64,000 nucleotides of DNA from Deroplatys truncata. Lineage: Eukaryota > Arthropoda > Insecta > Mantodea > Mantidae. The DNA lies in assembly GCA_030765065.1 (NCBI GenBank), contig CM060975.1, positions 108,520,094 to 108,584,093 on the forward strand, written 5' to 3'. A program made the translations under genes and the position numbers. A model generated the notes under the pieces. That model saw only the letters and a list, made by a program, of their open reading frames with translations, made no database searches and was not told the origin of the DNA. The first letter of the stretch is position 1, and each line of letters starts with the position of its first letter. Shown here in pieces: positions 47,181 to 58,600 of the stretch.

Positions 47181-50100
47181 TTATGCACTACTTGTAATGC
47201 TGTAATGTCCATAGGCGTATGTCGTTATACCGTCCTCAGCAATAATTCTTTTATCGTCGTATGGTGTCAATGTAATTTTATTCACTTGTACTGTGGCAAG
47301 AGCATGCTGTCGCGACAGGATCAGATTCATGGGCGTTCTGATAATTTCTCTGGTTTTAAGGCATCAGTATAGCTCTCGAACGTGAAGTACTGCTTAATAG
47401 CACTACGTTTTATACCTTTAATCTTTTTTATCATTGAACCGTCGATATCTAGGGCATACATTTTAGGTCGTAGCCCTAGAAAGCGTCGAATGATTTTACC
47501 ATTAGCCTCATCTTTAAATTTCCCAAGTACCTTCTTGTTTAGAGGTGAATAGCATATATGGCTTGTAGGATAATCAGCAGTATCTAGGTGCTCAAGAAAA
47601 CGTAGCTTATCCTGGTACACATCTTCAGTTGTAACACGATGAATGAACGAATCAGTGTCCATATACATAAGCTTCAGGTTTTCAGCTCCATAATACGGTA
47701 GCAACACATCATAGTGATACCGGTACATTAATGTCTTGGAGATATCCAACACACTCATACCGATGTATATAGGCTTGTTGAACACGATCTGTCGGGAGGC
47801 CATATGTACAGCAGCTAGATTAGAAGCATATATCGTCCTGTCGATAAACGTTGGCTTTGCAATTAACTTTTCCAGAGTCTTCTCATCTGTCACCAGCCGT
47901 ATATCCATACCATTACGCAGGTTCTCCATAGTTTTTCCGAACATAGCATTGTTGAACAATTTGTAGAGATCCTTCTCAAAATCATTTGCGGCCTGTTGTC
48001 GTAGTCTGTTGTTAAATTCCACATACGGTTTTAACCATCGAGACTGTTGGAATTGTAGCACACGATGGATTTTTGTTAACCGTAGTCCATGATCAAGAGC
48101 TTGCTTCAACGCCATGTAATGTAGTACATACTTATTTCGAGGTCCTAGATGAGGTATCAGTTTCTTTGTAGGAGAGTCCTTAGGCGTCATACACTCAGGC
48201 AGGAAAGGTAAATCATTATGCAGATCGTGAAGTTCTGCAGGATACTCGATGTCGACTTCTAATATGTAGCCGTAAGGATCATCTTGTTGTAGTCTTTCTA
48301 AGTTAATTTTTTCAGGTGATACCCACTCAAATCCACCATAAGGGAGAGCGTGACTCATTGCCCATATTGGTTGTTGGCGTCCTCATAGGTAATAAATTGG
48401 GTTGCGCTCGACGGATCATACTTCTCCATGTAGGTGTTATTAGCCTCTGCATAGCGGTGGGAAACTTGACATAAACCTCCTCTTATACCAGATTCCACCA
48501 TGAGTAATTGATCATAATCCTGTAACAATTCCAGCTGAATTCCAGTGTACAGTAACATGGCATCCCATGTAAGTCCTGGAGAGGTGAAATAATGTGCAGG
48601 GTCGACTTTGTGTGTTTTGAGTGTTTGCTCCCTAAATGTCTAAAAGACATCAGCTAGGAGAAGCATATCAGAGATTAAGTAGAGGTCGCTGTACTCGCCC
48701 AGGTTTCTGACATTAAACAGCTCCCATACATTTTTAGCATGATCGTAGTCAGCATCACTAATTTCCTCTTCATTTAATTTATTGTAGAAGGAGTCCTTAG
48801 GAGGTAAGCAGGTTTCGTTCAAGACGTCCCATGAAGTGATGTAATCATAGGGAAATACACCCTTACGGGTCATCAACTTCAACTTGTCTTCTCCGAAGTA
48901 CTTCAATGTTTCAGGGTACGATGTTAGATTTTTTACCAGCTTATCCAAGCTTGTACTCAGGAACCGAAAACTATCCACAAACCGGAGCTTTATATCCCCA
49001 ACATTCTTGGAGAATGATATATAGCTTTCTTCAGAGCTAGGAATTACTTCCATCCGCTCACTTGTACATCCCAGCTCCTTAACAATGAAGTGTGAGTCAT
49101 ATCCGCTGAGGTTGTGCATGAAGACAGGGATATATTTAGGTGTTTTGCAGGCTAAATTACATTCATTATGCAGACTCCCCCGATATTCACCACTGATGTG
49201 ATCATGGTCGCATACTTTATAGTTCTCTTCAATAAAGGTTTTTCCACACAAGTAGCATACTGTAGAGGCGTTAAAATCCATCTGCTTTAGATCTGTAAGT
49301 TTCAGGGGCATGACATATTTGCATATATTATTAATCTCCTTTGCAAGGAATGACAGGTATTCCATAAACTTCTGAGCAGCATCAACACCACGATATACAT
49401 AGGGATGCTTAGGAAGACCAGTTTCCAGATGTTCAACGTTGGTTGATGGTTTAACTTAAACACAGAAGCTCATTGCTGTGTGCTCTTGATAAGGGGTTGT
49501 ATAGGAAGTTTCAGGACTGGGAATACACGCATGACATGGAGTGAGAATACTCTCAAAATCCGCATAGATGACATAAGGTACTTTCAGCATCCTCTCCACA
49601 TTTTTAAACTGTACAATTGATTTCTCCTTTGTAGGCATAACTACCCTTGCAACACCATGCTGATTACAGATGGCTGCATGTTCTTCCAGTTTTTCCAGCC
49701 CACTTCGTCCATATCGATTGTCAACATGTGTAAAGCACCGCTTACAGGTATATATCACTCTACCATGCTTAGTTTTTTGACATCGAAAGAGCTTCTCAAA
49801 ATTCTTGATATATACATAGTGATGTTCTCCACTACTGTCACTCAATAGCAGGTGGTCACAGTGGTCAGGTAGTTCAGTGTCAGCAACATTTATCGGATAC
49901 ACTTCATGCTTCTCATCCAGACCGAAGACGTTGATAGACATCCTATTAAGCTTCTCAAATTTAGGTATTTGAGAAAGTGGAGTAGGATAGGAAACACAGC
50001 TGAAGTCGTACTTATCTTGAGGTTTATTATATTTGCTTACCCGTTGTGCATCCTTCTCAACGAATTTGGCCCATACAGAGTACATAAAGCATAGCTCATC

Positions 50101-50829
50101 AGTTAAATTCAGGATGTTAATGCAGGCTTTTCTTGCTTCAACAGATGGAGGTAGGGGTATGTAGCTACTTCCTCGTAGCGGATTGTACTTGTTAATACGA
50201 AGGCGCACCCCTTCCACAGCAAGCAGAGCCCAGTTACTACCCTTTAGTTGTGATTCCTCCATTGCAGTAACCAATTTCTTCATTTTGGTTTCCAGCATAG
50301 AGTCCAGATCCGTTTCTAGGAAAACAGCTTGATTTCTGGTTTTAAATGTCTTGTCACAGGTTTCTCCGATACTGTTAACAAATCTACACTCAGCTAAAAG
50401 ATTAATTTTCAAACTCTTGTGAATACCACGTTCTTTATGCACAGCCTGGATTATCCGCTGATTTGCTTCATGCAGGTACATATTCAGATCCTTAGTCGAT
50501 TCACATCGTATAAAATACGATTTCAAACGTCCATGGAATGAAGTTTCATATTCTTTCATGTCACACTCCTCCATTGCAGATAACAACTCTTGCTTTGACG
50601 GTTCTAATCTACGTTTCTTCTCAGGTCTGTTTATTTCACACGCATCTTCGTGTCGACGACCCTTATAACAGTCTTTGAAGGCTACATTACAATATTTACA
50701 CTTGAAGAGCTTTTTACAACGTAGCTCATGTCGTCTTTTATCATATCCACGGAGGAACTTCTTACAGCATTTACCACAAGAATATCCCGAGACACTAGGA
50801 ATGATATCCTTATACGAGGACTTATTCAT
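47181..50829 (-). pseudogene. Viral/Polinton-type family B DNA polymerase, copy I, disabled
   Basis: Likely start is the ATG at 50829; the frame is also open upstream. Two C2HC fingers come first (C18-C21-H34-C38, C44-C47-H60-C64). Exo I YADFES is near residue 424. An endonuclease-VII-like insert follows (CYLCGK, CDHDHISG, RGSLHNECN at about 49265-49165), then Exo II HNLSGYDSHF (about 49110), Exo III YLISDMLLLAD (about 48650), motif A DANNQYG (about 48370), motif B NNAMFGKTMEN (about 47945) and motif C YMDTDSF (about 47658). The C-terminus, DGITTYAYGHY, ends with TAA at 47181. This order is that of DNA_pol_B_2 enzymes, which replicate DNA by protein priming in viruses and Polintons. Breaks: TAC to TAA near 49456, GAG to TAG near 48641, a frame shift just after motif A, and another near 47335. 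Polinton, adintovirus or another virus-like source cannot be separated; no integrase or capsid gene is seen. Confidence 0.9.
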
Positions 50830-50894
50830 TTTTCTTCTTGATATAATAAGGTATTTACCTTTCTTCAAGGAAATGTTCGTCTCTTCACCTTGAG

Positions 50895-51215
50895 ATCACT
50901 TAGAAAGCTGATTATTTTCTGTGAGAACAGGGATGTTAACACCTCAGAGATGATCAACAGAATGAATTTCAATGATAGAGGTTGCTCTATTTATAGAGGA
51001 AGCACGAACCTTTATGCATCAATTATATAACGTATTAACCCCTCTTCAAGGAAATGTACTCTTCTTCACATTGATAACACTTTAAATTATTTTCTGAGAG
51101 AACCGCGATGTTAACACCTCAGAGATGATCAAAGAATGAATTTCAATACTCAAGTTCGCTCTATTTATAGAGAAAGCACGAATCTTTTTTTAATCAATTA
51201 TATCCTGATGGGGGG
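50895..51215 (-). promoter_or_regulatory. Duplicated TATA promoter module upstream of polymerase copy I
   Basis: Two tandem, diverged modules of about 175 bp. On the minus strand each has a TATA box in CTCTATAAATAGAG (proximal 50988-50995, distal 51162-51169), then ATTGAAATTCATTC, a plausible initiator about 30 bp downstream, then GATCATCTCTGAGGTGTTAA and an AGAAAATAAT segment. The proximal box is about 160 bp before the likely ATG at 50829. Confidence 0.7.
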
Positions 51216-52549
51216 AAGAGGGGAAGTGAGGGGAAATACATACGTTTACAGAGCTTTATATTTGACGGTCTTTACCAAAAAAAAATTTTTTTATTATTAC
51301 CGATTATATCCTGGGATTGTAGCGTGTTATTGATTGTTGTTCCAAGTCGGGCTGGAGGACTAGGATTGAATCCAGTGACATGAATACAAATTCATCCTCG
51401 AATAAAATAAAAGAAGTAATTAAAAATAAAATGGTGAACGTACGATATTACATTTATATCAGTAACTAATTTCTTTTTATGTATATTTGGACATCTGTCA
51501 TCCTCACGAATATTATATCTCTTAGATGAATGTATATTTAAATGGTATAGTGAGCGTAAATAACTAGATTACGTAAGACGCTGACGCGCGCTGCGTTGGT
51601 ATATGCATGCCACTACGTATAGGTCCGAACTTTACGGCGTGCTGTGCCGAACTGAAGGGTCTCGCCTCTCTCTCCCAGCGCGTCTGTTCCGCCTCCCCCC
51701 CCCCTCTGTCTCTTTCTCAGTGTTTGGTACCTCATGGCACGCTCTACTTTACCGCTATCTGGTGGACGCTGAAAGAAGGTCTTCTCTGTACCTCGTACTG
51801 TCGAGCGCTCGCTTCTTTATCGACATGTAAGGTCCGCTTCTAAAAGACGACTGTGGCCATGTTAGCTTTCCGACACATGAAGACAGCCATTATAGTTGTT
51901 AACGTTCGCTTTGGTTTTAAAAGAAATTTAAAAATTAGATTGCAAGACATTATCTTTAACAAAGGAAGTCTTAAAAATGAAAATATAACAATCTTTATAC
52001 TAAATACAAATAACGGTCATGGCAGCTTTAAAAATGTAGATACTTTAACCTAAAAAAATACAATACATTTATTAAAACATTTCCTAATTCGATTCTACAA
52101 GCTAAAAATCTGAGTAAATCTGAAAAAAAAATTATTGCTCGTAATTACAGGCAAATGTAGCGGTTTTAAAAATAAACGAACATTAAAACGTATAAAAATG
52201 CGTATTGTACACTGATTTTTTGAAGAATGATTGAGATGAGAGGAAGAAATTATTGAAAAAATCACTAAATAATAGGGTATATACATGAATTTAATTAAAT
52301 AAGGGTGGAAAAACTTCTACGCTATTTCCAAAGTATTTCAACGATGAAATTTTAGATTATCTTTGCGAGCGTAGTGAGTACGTTGGTATGAAACTTCTGT
52401 ATATGACTCTAAAATATGAGATGACTAAAATATGCATGTCTCGACATGGCGGCGATAGTCAAACTGTCCCCGACTGTGACGTCATATGGTGAAAGTTAAC
52501 GTGTTTAAGCACTGTCGACTGCTAATAAGGTCTGTTTTTACTGTTTTGT
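51216..52549. other. No recognised gene between the divergent polymerase copies
   Basis: Mixed AT-rich sequence with a pyrimidine-rich, GC-rich patch at 51590-51840 holding two overlapping open frames (51603-51830 and 51607-51843). Neither resembles a known family. Confidence 0.45.
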
Positions 52550-54420
52550 TCAGACAATAACGGCAGCACTTTGCATTCGAGATGTCTCGGATTCGATTCC
52601 CGTAGGGACGAGCACTCTGACGTTACGTTTCTCACGATTTTCGCTGGTCTGCTGCCTAATGCTGTAGTGGTATTTGCTATCACGATTCCCTTTCAAAACA
52701 TTTAATTTGCATTTTTTCACGTAAATTTATAGGGTTCCGGGGTTAGATTTCAATCAATTGTTTACTCTGATCACGGATCTTTTCATGGTTTTTGCTGGTC
52801 TGCTGTCGAATGCTGTAGTGGATTTGCTATCGCGATTCCCTTTCAATCCATTTTTCACGTAAATTTCTAGGGTTAAGGGTTAGATTTCAATCAATTTTTT
52901 ACTCCGATCTCGATTTTTCATGGTTTTCCCTGGTCTGCTATCGAATGCTGTAGTTGTATTTGCTATCACGATTCCCTTTCAATCCATTTTTCACGTAAAT
53001 TTGTAGGGTTAAGGGTTATATTTCAATCAATTGTTTACACCGATCTCGATTTTTCATGGTTTTCAATGGTCTGCTGTCGAATGCTGTAGTGGTATTTGTT
53101 ATCACGATTCCCTTTCAATCCATTTTTCACGTAAATTTCTAGGGTTCAGGGTTAGATTTCAATCAATTGTTTACTCTGATCTCGATTTTTCATGGTTTTC
53201 CTTGGTCTGCTGTCGAATGCTGTAGTGGTATTTGCTATCACGATTCCCTTTCAATCCATTTTTCACGTAAATTTGTAGGGATCAGGGTTAGATTTCAATC
53301 AATTGTTTACTCCGATCTCAATTTTTCATGGTTTTCCCTGGTCTGCTGTCGAATGCTGTAGTGGTATTTGCTATCACGATTCCCTTTCAATCCATTTTTC
53401 ACGTAAATTTGTAGGGTTCAGGGTTAGATTTCAATCAATTGTTTACTCCGATCTCGATTTTTCGTGGTTTTCCCTGGTCTGCTGTCGAATGCTGTAGTGG
53501 TATTTGCTATCACGATTCCCTTTCAATCCATTTTTCACATAAATTTCTAGGGTTCAGGGTTAGATTTCAATCAATTGTTTACTCTGATCTCGATTTTTCA
53601 TGGTTTTCCTTGGTCTGCTGTCGAATGCTGTAGTGGTATTTGCTATCACGATTCCCTTTCAATCCATTTTTCACGTAAATTTCTAGGGTTCAGGGTTAGA
53701 TTTCAATCAATTATTTACTCCGATCTCGATTTTTCATGGTTTTCCCTGGTCTGCTGTCGAATGCCTGCGTGGTTTCCGGTCTATCACGATTTTCTTTCAT
53801 TTGCATCTTTTTTTTTTGCCTCTAGGGACCTTTTGTTTGATTTCCCTGTCGGTCGCACACTATCCGCCAGTCGCTCAGACCTTTGATTTTTTTTCATGGT
53901 TTCCCCTGGTCTGCAGGCGAATGCCTGAGTGGGTTCTCATCTATCACGATTTTCTTTCATTTGCAACTTTATGGTTCTAGAGTAATCTGATGGCTTCCCT
54001 CGTTCGATTGCCTTTGGTTGTTCACTCTGACATATTTTTCGTGGTTTTCCCTGGTCTGTAGGCGAATGTCTGGGTGGTTTCTCATCTAGCACGATTTTAT
54101 TACATTTTTATTTGATTTACATCTTAACCTATATGCCTCTAAGGTCTTTTGTTTGATTCCTGTTGGTTGATCACTCTGACATCATATTTTTTGGGGGTTT
54201 TCCCTGGTCTTTAGGCGAATGCTGGAGTGGTTTCTCATCGTCACCGATTTCCTTTCATTCTATATAATTTGTATCTTTTACGTGTGCTTTTAGAGTCCCT
54301 GGTTCGAGTTCCGTTGGACGCTCGCTCTGACATATTTTTCATGGTTTTCCATGGTCTGCAGGCGAATATCTGGGTGGTTTCTCATCTATCACGATTTTCT
54401 TTCATTTGCATCTAGGTTTC
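52550..54420 (+). repeat. Tandem array built from a tRNA-type SINE fragment
   Basis: The core (about 52745-53770) consists of 136-bp units: identical open frames restart at 53031, 53167, 53303, 53439 and 53575. Each unit contains CGATCTCGATTTTTCATGG, TTTTCCCTGGTCTGCTGTCG, AATGCTGTAGTGGTATTTGC and GGGTTCAGGGTTAGATTTCA. The flanking units (52560-52740 and 53770-54420) are longer and more diverged, and have B-box-like text (GGATTCGATTCCCGTAGGGA, CCTGGTTCGAGTTCCGTTGG) followed by GCTCGCTCTGACATA and the same body. That order, B-box then GGTTTTCCCTGGTCTGCAGG, is typical of arthropod SINEs. Confidence 0.8.
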
Positions 54421-54654
54421 GTTGCGCGAAGGGAATGCTTGCCTCCTGCTCGGTCGACGGATCGTTCATCACCTTCACGAGTCAAGCTCTCCGAATCTGT
54501 ACGATTATAGCCAAACAATACATACATCTTCACAATACTTTACACTTTCTCTCTAAGCATACGAAGCTATACGGAGACGCTCGAACATCAGTGTAACACG
54601 AATTGAAATATATAAGAGCTTACACGCTTCTTCACCGTTTTTAGTATTAATCAT
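54421..54654. other. No recognised feature
   Basis: Short unique stretch between the array and the promoter module of copy II. Confidence 0.45.
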
Positions 54655-55000
54655 CAGGATATAATTGATTAAAAAAAGATTCGTGCTTTCTCCATAAATA
54701 GAGCGAACTTGAGTATTGAAATTCATTCTGTTGATCATCTCTGAGGTGTTAACATCGCGGTTCTCTCAGAAAATAATCTAAAGTGTTATCAATGTGAAGA
54801 AGAGTACATTTCCTTGAAGAAGGGTTAATACGTTATATAATTGATGCATAAAGGTTCGTGCTTCCTCTATAAATAGAGCAACCTCTAGCATTGAAATTCA
54901 TTCTGTTGATCATCTCTGAGGTGTTAACATCGCTGTTCTCACAGAAAATAATCAGCTTTCTAACTGATATCAAGGTGAAGAGACGAACATTTCCTTGAAG
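54655..55000 (+). promoter_or_regulatory. Duplicated TATA promoter module upstream of polymerase copy II
   Basis: Mirror image of the module at 50895-51215. The proximal box TATAAATA lies at 54868-54875; the distal one is damaged to CATAAATA (54693-54700). Both are followed by ATTGAAATTCATTC and GATCATCTCTGAGGTGTTAA. Spacing between boxes is 175 bp. The start codon of copy II is 159 bp after the proximal box. Confidence 0.7.
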
Positions 55001-55033
55001 AAAGGTAAATACCTTATTATATCAAGAAGAAAA

Positions 55034-55210
55034 ATGAATAAGTCCTCGTATAAGGATATCATTCCTAGTGTCTCGGGATATTCTTGTGGTAAATGCTGTA
55101 AGAAGTTCCTCCGTGGATATGATAAAAGACGACATGAGCTACGTTGTAAAAAGCTCTTCAAGTGTAAATATTGTAATGTAGCCTTCAAAGACTGTTATAA
55201 GGGTCGTCGA
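55034..55210 (+). pseudogene. Polymerase copy II, 5' part (before the LINE)
   Basis: Begins with the same ATG and zinc-finger segment as copy I (MNKSSYKDIIPSV and onwards), with the two C2HC fingers almost complete: C18 to C47 are present and the reading stops after KGRR, where the LINE enters. The first 59 codons are the same as copy I at the protein level. The remainder resumes at 61279. Confidence 0.9.
55199..55210 (+). repeat. Target-site duplication, left copy
   Basis: AAGGGTCGTCGA, repeated at 61267-61278 on the other side of the LINE. The uninterrupted site is seen once in polymerase copy I at 50653-50664 (reverse complement). Confidence 0.92.
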
Positions 55211-55232
55211 TGATGATGATGATATGCGGCTT

Positions 55233-55267
55233 AAGGGCGCTAAACTGCTGAGGTCATCAGCGCCCTT
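55233..55267 (-). other. 3' terminal hairpin of the LINE
   Basis: AAGGGCGCT (55233-55241) pairs perfectly with AGCGCCCTT (55259-55267) over a 17-nt loop, ending 10 nt before the trinucleotide tail in the element's own orientation. Such a hairpin could be the recognition site for the LINE's own reverse transcriptase; that role is inferred. Confidence 0.65.
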
Positions 55268-55629
55268 ACAAGGTATAAAATATAAAGTCAAAAAATAAAA
55301 GACAGGTAAAAAACCGCATAATTAAAAAACGGGACACAAACCCGCGATGTCAAAAAGCTAAAACTAACAATATAACAATAACAAATATAACAATAACAAT
55401 AATAACAATAACAACAATAACAATAAAAACAATAAAAACAATAATAACAATAATAAGAACAAGACAAAGATCTGAAAAACAACACACTAAAAGCATTGGC
55501 AGTAAAGGATTAAAACGTGTCAGGAACTGTAGAATGCGAGGGACATGAGCGTCATATGTCCACTGGGGATAAGAGTTCCCATAAAAAACCGACAGGATAA
55601 AATCACGAAGCTAACAGACGCTCAACGCA

Positions 55630-58600
55630 TTAAATGCGCAGATTAAAATCACTGTCATGAATAAAACGTAAAACACATTCCACAGCATGCGTGTCGTCTG
55701 CCAAAACGTTGGCTAGGCCAACAGGCAGACCCACACGAGCACGCAATGCAGCTAAAACCTGACACTCTGTTAAAATGTGACGCACCGTTAAGGGCACGTC
55801 ACACTGCCCACAGAGTGGCGCGGGGTCACCACTCAGCAAATACTTATGACTAAAAATGCAATGTCCGATACGAAGGCGTGTTAAAATTACCTCTTCCCGA
55901 CGAGAAGCACGGGAAGAGGTAGCCCAGACTAACGGGAGAGGCTTAACCTCCCGCAACTTGTTCCCCCGGAGGGCCGTCCACTCATCGCTCCAAAGCGAGA
56001 GGATGCGGCGACGTAAAACAATAAACAAATCTGACGAGGGAACAACAGAGGTAAAACGTCTGGGTGATAAAATCGCCGACTTGGCAGCGACATCGGCAGA
56101 CTCATTACCTGAGATGCCCACATGACCTGGAATCCACAAGAAGGAGACGCTGATGCCAGAGACATCAAGCGAGTGGAGCAGGTCATGAATGCGCTGTACG
56201 AGCGGGTGGTAACTGTACAGCGAGCTAATACTTTGAAGAGCACTCAGGGAGTCGGAACAAATAAAACAGTGCCGTATGTCGTGCCGCTGAATATATAAAA
56301 GAGACTGATAAATGCTAAAAAGTTCGGCGGTAAAAATCGAACATTGCTCTGGTAAACGAAAGGTAAAACTATTTCCACCACAAAAAAAGGCACATCCTAC
56401 TCCATCATCAGTCTTAGATCCATCAGTAAAGATAAAAGGCAAGTCCCCGAATTGAGCCCGTACTTCTAAAAAAGCCGATCTAAAGACTGAAGCAGGGGTC
56501 TCAGCCTTCGGCATTGACGTTAGCCCAAGGTGACAGTGGGCCTCAGCGCGGGACCATGGAGGAAAACGCGTTTCTCCCCGTGGAAGGGCCGGCGCTGGCG
56601 TAACGTCCAAATGCCGAAGTAGCAGTCGAAATCGAACCCCTGGAGGGAGCAATGCAGAGGAGCTAACTAAATATTGCCGGTCAAGTGAATCCTCGAAAAA
56701 TGCCGCGAAAGACGGGTGGTCAGGTAAGCTTGAGAGTCGACAGGCATAGCTGCACAAGAGCATCTCACGCCTGGAGGACAGCGGAGGCTCTGCAGCTTCA
56801 GCATAAAGACTGGGCACGGGGCTAGTTGGAAAGGCCCCTGTAGCGACTCTAAGACCACGATGATGAATGGGATTCAAACGACGTAACACAGATGGACGTG
56901 CCGACGAATAAACAAAACACCCGTAATCAAGTTTGGATCGGACCAAAGAGCGATAAAGGCGAAGAAGGACGGTCCGATCAGCTCCCCAGGATGTGCCACT
57001 TAAAACACGTAAAAGATTAAGAGAACGGTCACACTTTGCTTTTAAAAAGGAAACGTGCGAGGTCCAACACAACTTCCTATCAAAAATCAACCCCAAAAAT
57101 TTCGCCTCGTCTGCAAACGGAAGTATCCCTGGCCCAAGACGGAGAGAGGGGGGAGGGAAATACTTCCGGCGCCAGAAGTTGATGCAGACGGATTTCTCGG
57201 CGGAGAATTTAAAGCCGTTGGCGTTACTCCAGGCGTAGAGACGGTCGAAACAGCTCTGGAGACGGCGTTCGAGTAGACAGGTCCGCCGTGAACTGCAATA
57301 AATAGCGAAATCGTCAACAAAAAGGGACGATGAAATGCCAGGTGGAATACAATCAACAATGGGGTTGATAGCAATCGCAAAAAGTGTGACACTGAGTACA
57401 GAGCCCTGCGGTACTCCGTTCTCTTGAATAAAACGACGAGATAAAACCGAGCCCACACGTACACGAAAGACGCGGTCCGTCATAAACTCCCGCAGAAATA
57501 TGGGAAGACGACCGCGGATATTCCAATCGTGAAGTGTACGTAAAATGCCGCCCCTCCAACAAGTGTCATAAGCTTTCTCCAGGTCAAAAAATACAGCCAC
57601 GGTTTGACACTTTCTCAGAAATCCATTCATAATATGCGTCGACAAGGACACCAGATGGTCGACGGTAGAGCGATAGCGACGAAACCCGCACTGAGCGTTC
57701 GCTAGAAGTTGCTGAGACTCAAGCCACCATGTCAACCGCCCGTTGATCATGCGCTCCATCACCTTGCAAATGCAACTGGTGAGGGAGATAGGGCGGTAGC
57801 TGGAAGGTAGTTGGCGATCCTTCCCAGGCTTAAGTATAGGGACAATGGTGGCTTCGCGCCAAACGGAAGGGAAAATGCCGTCTTGCCAAATACGGTTATA
57901 GACCTGTAAGAGAAATAGTTTACTGTCGGCTGAAAGGTTCTTTAACATCAGGACATGAATGCCGTCCGGCCCGGGAGCGGAGTGCCGAGAGCAATGAAGA
58001 GCGTGCTCCAGCTCCCTCATTGTGAATAGTTCGTTATAGCATTCAGCATTAGCAGACCGAAAAGTATATGATGCGGAATCCTGCCGGTCTTTAATAGAGC
58101 GAAAGCCGGCGGAATAATGGTCTGAACTGGAAACCGCCTCAAAGGCAGAACCCAGAGTGTTAGCGATGGCAGCCGGATCCACTATGGTGGCATTAGAAAC
58201 CTGAAGGCCAGAAACAGTACAATGTGACACTTTACCTGAGAAGCGACGAAGTTTATCCCAAACAACGGATGAAGGCGTAAAACGATTAAAAGACTCGACA
58301 AAACGAGCCCAAGATGCCTTCTTGCTATCCTGAATAATGCGACGAGCCCTGGCGCGCGATTGTTTAAAAGTCACCAAATTATCAAGTGTAGGGTGGCGCC
58401 GAAACACCCTAAGTGCTGTCCTACGGGCACGAACGGCGTCCCGACAATCCTCGTTCCACCACGGAACAGGTGGCCGCCGAGGTTGGGAGGATGAACGGGG
58501 TATTGCACGTTCGGCGGCTGAGAAAATAATAGACGTAAGGTGCTGCACTAGTTGATTAATGTCGGAGAAGGGCTGGTCGTCAAAATGCACGAGGCTGGAA

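Noticed and set aside
48340-48400. An intron at the motif A frame break
   Set aside because: Flanking coding sequence is continuous to within a few bases and there is no room for an intron or GT-AG pair.
47736-50893. Plus-strand frames opposite polymerase copy I (for example 50675-50893)
   Set aside because: They are antisense shadows; the matching shadow appears opposite copy II as well.
53031-53886. Five near-identical 64-codon frames beginning MFTPISIFHGF or MFTLISIFHGF
   Set aside because: They restart exactly every 136 bp with the tandem array and overlap head to tail, so they are repeat artefacts.
52550-54420. CRISPR-like regular repeats
   Set aside because: There are no unique spacers between short repeats; the whole 136-bp unit is repeated, and the context is eukaryotic.
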